The translations under genes were made by a program, and so were the position numbers. Positions 14,377-17,342 of a stretch of 17,342 nt of DNA are shown in pieces (the first letter of the stretch is position 1; each line of letters begins with the position of its first letter). Source of the stretch: an uncultured Angelakisella sp. (GTDB lineage Bacteria > Bacillota > Clostridia > Oscillospirales > Ruminococcaceae); contig CAJUFK010000069.1 in NCBI GenBank assembly GCA_910585535.1, positions 1 to 17,342 on the forward strand. Direction: 5' to 3'. Under the pieces are notes generated by a model. It was not told the DNA's origin. It saw only the letters and a list, made by a program, of their open reading frames with translations, and did not search any database.

Positions 14377-15588
14377 TTAGGTGCCGGAAGCAGCCTTCTG
14401 CGCCAAAACCTTGATAGCCTCGGGCAGGATCAGCTTGCCGTCCACCCGCTGGGAAGCCAGAAAGCCTACCTGACCGTTGGCGGCATATAGCTCATTCAGC
14501 CGCTTAAAGGAACGGCCCTGACGGTCGGCGATCCAGTAGTAGCCAAAGTCACCAAAGGCGATGGACTTATTCCCGGCTGCCAGAGTGGGCATATAGGCAG
14601 AGGTCTTGACCGGGCGGCCCAGAATGGTGTCAGGAGTGCCAGCCACCATGGAAGGCTGCCAGAGGTACTGACCATTCTGATCCTTGAGCTTCCGAATGGC
14701 CTTTACGGTGGAGTCGTTCAGGACCCAGATGGCATTCTTGCGGTAGGGGGCCTTGAGACTGTAGAACAGGTCAATCAGCTCATCGGCAGTCACAGCAGTG
14801 GCGGCGGCAGAGGTGACCCCGGTCTCAGCACCGCCAGTGGTGGCGAGAATGCCCAGGGGCTTGCCGGTACCATTACCGGTGAAGAAGGCTTCCTCCTCCT
14901 TGGCACCGATTCGGCGGGCAAATTCGGTGGAGATGTAGCTCTCCAGATCGAAGACGCTGTCGTTCAGAAGCTCCTCAGAAACCTTGATGAGAGTGCCCAG
15001 CTTATAGGCACCGATGGATACCTGCCCAAAGGCATCATCACTCTCCGTGAAGGCACCCTCCTCATCAATCCAGGAGGCCGTACCCTTGGTAGCCACGACA
15101 GGGATCTTGCGGTCGCCGCTGGAGGTCTGAATGATCTTGGCCATCTGGCGGAAGATGTTTTCCTCCTCCAGAGCCTGAACCAGGGTGTGTTCGAACTCAT
15201 CAGGCACAAGGTAGCCGCCCTCGGAGTCGGTGCCGATCTGAAGGACATTGAGGACGTTGGGCATGGGAGCCTTGGAGCGCATCACGTTCCAGAAGTTGGT
15301 GCGGTACTCGTCGGAGGCCCGACCAGTCTTGACGTTCTCATTCCCGCCGTTCATGGGCTTGGCGGTAATGGGAGTGTTGATGGGTTTGGCAAGCTCGGCA
15401 TCCAGGGCCTCCTGCCGCTCCCGGCGGGCAATCTCCTTGCCCAGATCGGAAATCTCCTGCTCCATCTTCTCATAGGTGGCATTGTCCTCAGCAGTGAGGG
15501 TGCCCTTGTCGGTCTGGTGCGTGTTCGCAAAAGCCTTGGCGGCTTCCCAGGCCTGATTCCGCTTGGTGCGGAGTTCAACGATAGTCAT
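14377..15588 (-). CDS. HK97-fold major capsid protein
   Basis: This 403-residue protein is the main shell subunit. The first 75 or so residues are charged and helical (RTKRNQAWEAAKAFANTHQ, then YEKMEQEISDLGKEI), the delta or scaffold-like region that the prohead protease normally removes. The HK97-fold body follows, with typical signatures TDSEGGYLVPDEFEHTLVQ, GTASWIDEEGAFTESDD, LIKVSEELLNDSVFDLESYI and EEEAFFTGNGTGKPLGIL. A late motif is AFGDFGYYWIADRQGRSF. Its cleavage site cannot be fixed by eye but should lie near residues 75-100. The start ATG at 15588 is chosen because AAGGAGG lies about eight bases upstream. An in-frame ATG at 15609 lies before that ribosome site. The gene follows the protease gene directly. 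Confidence 0.96.
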   Translation of the reverse strand: MTIVELRTKRNQAWEAAKAFANTHQTDKGTLTAEDNATYEKMEQEISDLGKEIARRERQEALDAELAKPINTPITAKPMNGGNENVKTGRASDEYRTNFWNVMRSKAPMPNVLNVLQIGTDSEGGYLVPDEFEHTLVQALEEENIFRQMAKIIQTSSGDRKIPVVATKGTASWIDEEGAFTESDDAFGQVSIGAYKLGTLIKVSEELLNDSVFDLESYISTEFARRIGAKEEEAFFTGNGTGKPLGILATTGGAETGVTSAAATAVTADELIDLFYSLKAPYRKNAIWVLNDSTVKAIRKLKDQNGQYLWQPSMVAGTPDTILGRPVKTSAYMPTLAAGNKSIAFGDFGYYWIADRQGRSFKRLNELYAANGQVGFLASQRVDGKLILPEAIKVLAQKAASGT

Positions 15589-15605
15589 AGGTAGTTCCTC
15601 CTTAT

Positions 15606-16328
15606 TCACATGAATTTTTTGATGGTGTCGAGCCGCTCCATGATCTCAGCCACAGACCTTTCGGGCTCTGCGGCAGAAGGTTGGATACGGCACTTGCTGG
15701 CAATCTTCCCCATAAGGGAATTGACTACGGCGGCTTGCGAGTAGAGCATGGCATCAGAGTTGGGAGAGTCGGTGTTGGCATCTTCACGAGATAGAATACC
15801 GTCCGCAAAGCCCAGCTCCACTGCCTTGTTGGCATCCATCCAAGTCTCAGCATCCATGAGGTGGGCCAGCTTGGCGCGGGACAGGCTGGTCTTGATTTCA
15901 TAGGCGTTGATGATGGAGTCCTTCACGCTGGCGAGCATATCAATGGCCTTCTGCATCTCGGCAGTGTCACCCATGGCAACAGTCATAGGGTTGTGGATCA
16001 TCAGCATGGAGACCGGGGACATGAGAACCTTGGTGCCCGCCATGGCAATCACACTGGCAGCGGAGGCCGCAATGCCATCGATCTTGACCGTGACCTCGCC
16101 CTTGTAGTCCATGAGCATATTGTAGATTTGAGCCGCAGCAACACAGTCTCCGCCAGGGCTGTTGATCCAAATAGTGATGTTGCCAGTGCCGGACATCAGC
16201 TCGTCTTTGAAAAGCTGGGGTGTGACATCATCGTCAAACCAGCTTTCCTCTGCGATGGTGCCGTTCAGATACAGAGTCCGATCCGCTGTCTCCGCCTGAT
16301 TCCTCCACTTCCAGAACTTCTTGTTCAT
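15606..16328 (-). CDS. ClpP-type prohead protease
   Basis: This 240-residue serine protease of the ClpP/S14 fold trims the capsid protein's scaffold region during head maturation. Key motifs are NSPGGDCVAAAQIYNML, the nucleophile segment GIAASAAS (Ser89) and LMIHNP (His112). The acid in the triad falls in LMDAETWMDA (Asp159 or Glu161; Glu161 sits where ClpP has Asp). The start is ATG at 16328, nine bases behind AAAGGAGG. An ATG six bases earlier is too close to that site. Its first 31 codons overlap the end of the portal gene in another frame (95 bases). The last residues are helical (VAEIMERLDTIKKFM). Confidence 0.93.
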   Translation of the reverse strand: MNKKFWKWRNQAETADRTLYLNGTIAEESWFDDDVTPQLFKDELMSGTGNITIWINSPGGDCVAAAQIYNMLMDYKGEVTVKIDGIAASAASVIAMAGTKVLMSPVSMLMIHNPMTVAMGDTAEMQKAIDMLASVKDSIINAYEIKTSLSRAKLAHLMDAETWMDANKAVELGFADGILSREDANTDSPNSDAMLYSQAAVVNSLMGKIASKCRIQPSAAEPERSVAEIMERLDTIKKFM

Positions 16329-17342
16329 CAGCATCTTCCTCCTTTCCGTCAGTGCTGTCTGGCGTATTTGCAAAAGCCCCAGCTTCCTTGAGCGGGAGCA
16401 TATTGCCGTTAATAAGGTACAGATCGCCGCCTTCCTCGGTGGGGATACGGTCGAGGTTTTCCAGCTCTCGGATGTCGTTTGCGGACATCCACCCATTCTG
16501 CCGAGCCGTGGCATAGCCGTTCATACGGCTCTGGTAGTCACCCCGGAGTAGGCCCTCCAGATTGAACTTGATGAAGTACTGCGATTTCTCCTCTGGCAGA
16601 AGCAGGGAGCGGGAAAGGGACTGCTCCCAGCGAATGACCCAAGGATCCAAGGTGTATTTCACGAACTCCAGCGACTGCTGCTCAATATTAGAAAAGCTCG
16701 ACTTTTCCAAGTCACCCACCATGTGTGGGGGTACTCGGAAAATTCGAGCAATCTCATTGATCTGAAATTTTCGGGTTTCAAGGAACTGGGCCTGTTCAGG
16801 GGAGATGGAGATGGGCGTGTATTTCATGCCCTCCTCCAAAACAGCAATCTTGTTGGAGTTAGCACTGCCACCAAAGGTTGACTGCCAGCTCTCCCTGATC
16901 CGCTGGGGGTCTTTGACCGTGCCGGGGTGTTCCAAGACACCGCCGGGAGCGGCTCCATTGGCGAAGAACTTGGCCCCATACTCCTCGCAGGCGATTGCCA
17001 TGCCGATAGCGTTCTTCGCCATGGCGATGGGAGAATAGCCCACAAGACCATCAAAGCCAAGGCCGGGAATGTGGAGGACTTCGTAAGGGGAGAGGATTAC
17101 GGTGGAGCCTTTCATGGTAGGGGCTTCTTCGGAGGAACGCTGGTAGGTGTAGTAAAGCTGGCCCTTCTCATCCCGATCCACCGACATCTTATTTGGCATC
17201 AGGGGATACAGAGCAATGACCTCACCCTTGCCATTGCGGATGATTTGAGCGTAGGCGTTGCCCCAAAGAAGAAGATGGGTCATAAGGGTTTCCCGGAAAA
17301 CGAAGGAACTCATCTCTGGGTTTGGCTCATCATGCAGGAGAA
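16234..17342 (-). CDS. HK97-family portal protein (5' end outside the window)
   Basis: This is the C-terminal 369 residues of the portal, the dodecameric ring through which DNA is packaged. The frame is open to the right edge and reads LLHDEPNPE before MSSFVFRETLMTHLLLWGNA, so the in-window ATG at 17313 is internal and not the start. Family motifs: IALYPLMPNKM, VLHIPGLGFDGLVGYSPIAM, RIFRVPPHMVGDLEKSSFSN, NIEQQSLEFVKYTLDPW and RQNGWMSANDIRELENL. The end is an acidic tail (KEEDADEQEVLEVEESGGDS) closing with HHRRGKLV. This tail overlaps the protease gene by 95 bases. Terminase genes would lie further to the right. Confidence 0.95.
   Translation of the reverse strand, partial: LLHDEPNPEMSSFVFRETLMTHLLLWGNAYAQIIRNGKGEVIALYPLMPNKMSVDRDEKGQLYYTYQRSSEEAPTMKGSTVILSPYEVLHIPGLGFDGLVGYSPIAMAKNAIGMAIACEEYGAKFFANGAAPGGVLEHPGTVKDPQRIRESWQSTFGGSANSNKIAVLEEGMKYTPISISPEQAQFLETRKFQINEIARIFRVPPHMVGDLEKSSFSNIEQQSLEFVKYTLDPWVIRWEQSLSRSLLLPEEKSQYFIKFNLEGLLRGDYQSRMNGYATARQNGWMSANDIRELENLDRIPTEEGGDLYLINGNMLPLKEAGAFANTPDSTDGKEEDADEQEVLEVEESGGDSGSDSVSERHHRRGKLV

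Overview
The window is the late half of a temperate siphophage genome, almost certainly a prophage, plus its integration end. The proteins are of the type found in prophages of low-GC-phylum anaerobes (Clostridia such as Oscillospiraceae or Lachnospiraceae). The evidence is an HK97-type head, a phi13-type tail tube, a TcdE-type holin, an amidase with an SLH-like tail, and tandem large serine recombinases preceded by a small zinc-finger/HTH protein and a SHOCT-like protein. The host assignment is inference from protein style. No rRNA, tRNA or CRISPR array was seen.

Layout from right to left, which is the direction of late transcription (minus strand): portal (cut by the right edge), ClpP-type prohead protease, HK97-fold major capsid protein, a strong hairpin terminator, gp6-like connector, head closure protein, HK97 gp10-like protein, tail terminator-like protein, tail tube, tail chaperone G with a -1 frameshifted G-T product at an A9 slippery run, tape measure, distal-tail-like protein, tail hub fused to a glycine-rich adhesin-like region, a 48-residue protein, holin and amidase. 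These genes are tightly packed, with gaps of a few bases or ATGA overlaps. The lysis end closes at a hairpin terminator at 6113-6150.

Facing this operon is one plus-strand gene (4888-6111) with its own extended -10 promoter. It encodes a single-HKD phospholipase D-fold protein with a C-terminal region that reads like a PUA/EVE-type fold. It looks like a moron or cargo gene and could be a defence nuclease. Diverging from it, a four-gene minus-strand operon encodes a zinc-finger/HTH protein, a 57-residue SHOCT-like protein, and two large serine recombinases. It ends in a terminator at 1174-1208.

Beyond that terminator a separate promoter drives a 358-residue two-helix membrane protein of unknown function, and a further gene starts at the very left edge. 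Whether these two are phage cargo or host flank cannot be decided from the window. The most interesting points are the frameshifted tail chaperone, the HTH/SHOCT/twin-recombinase module with one recombinase lacking the coiled coil, the PLD protein, and the run of non-AUG starts in the low-copy connector genes. Packaging (terminase), replication and repressor genes are not in the window.
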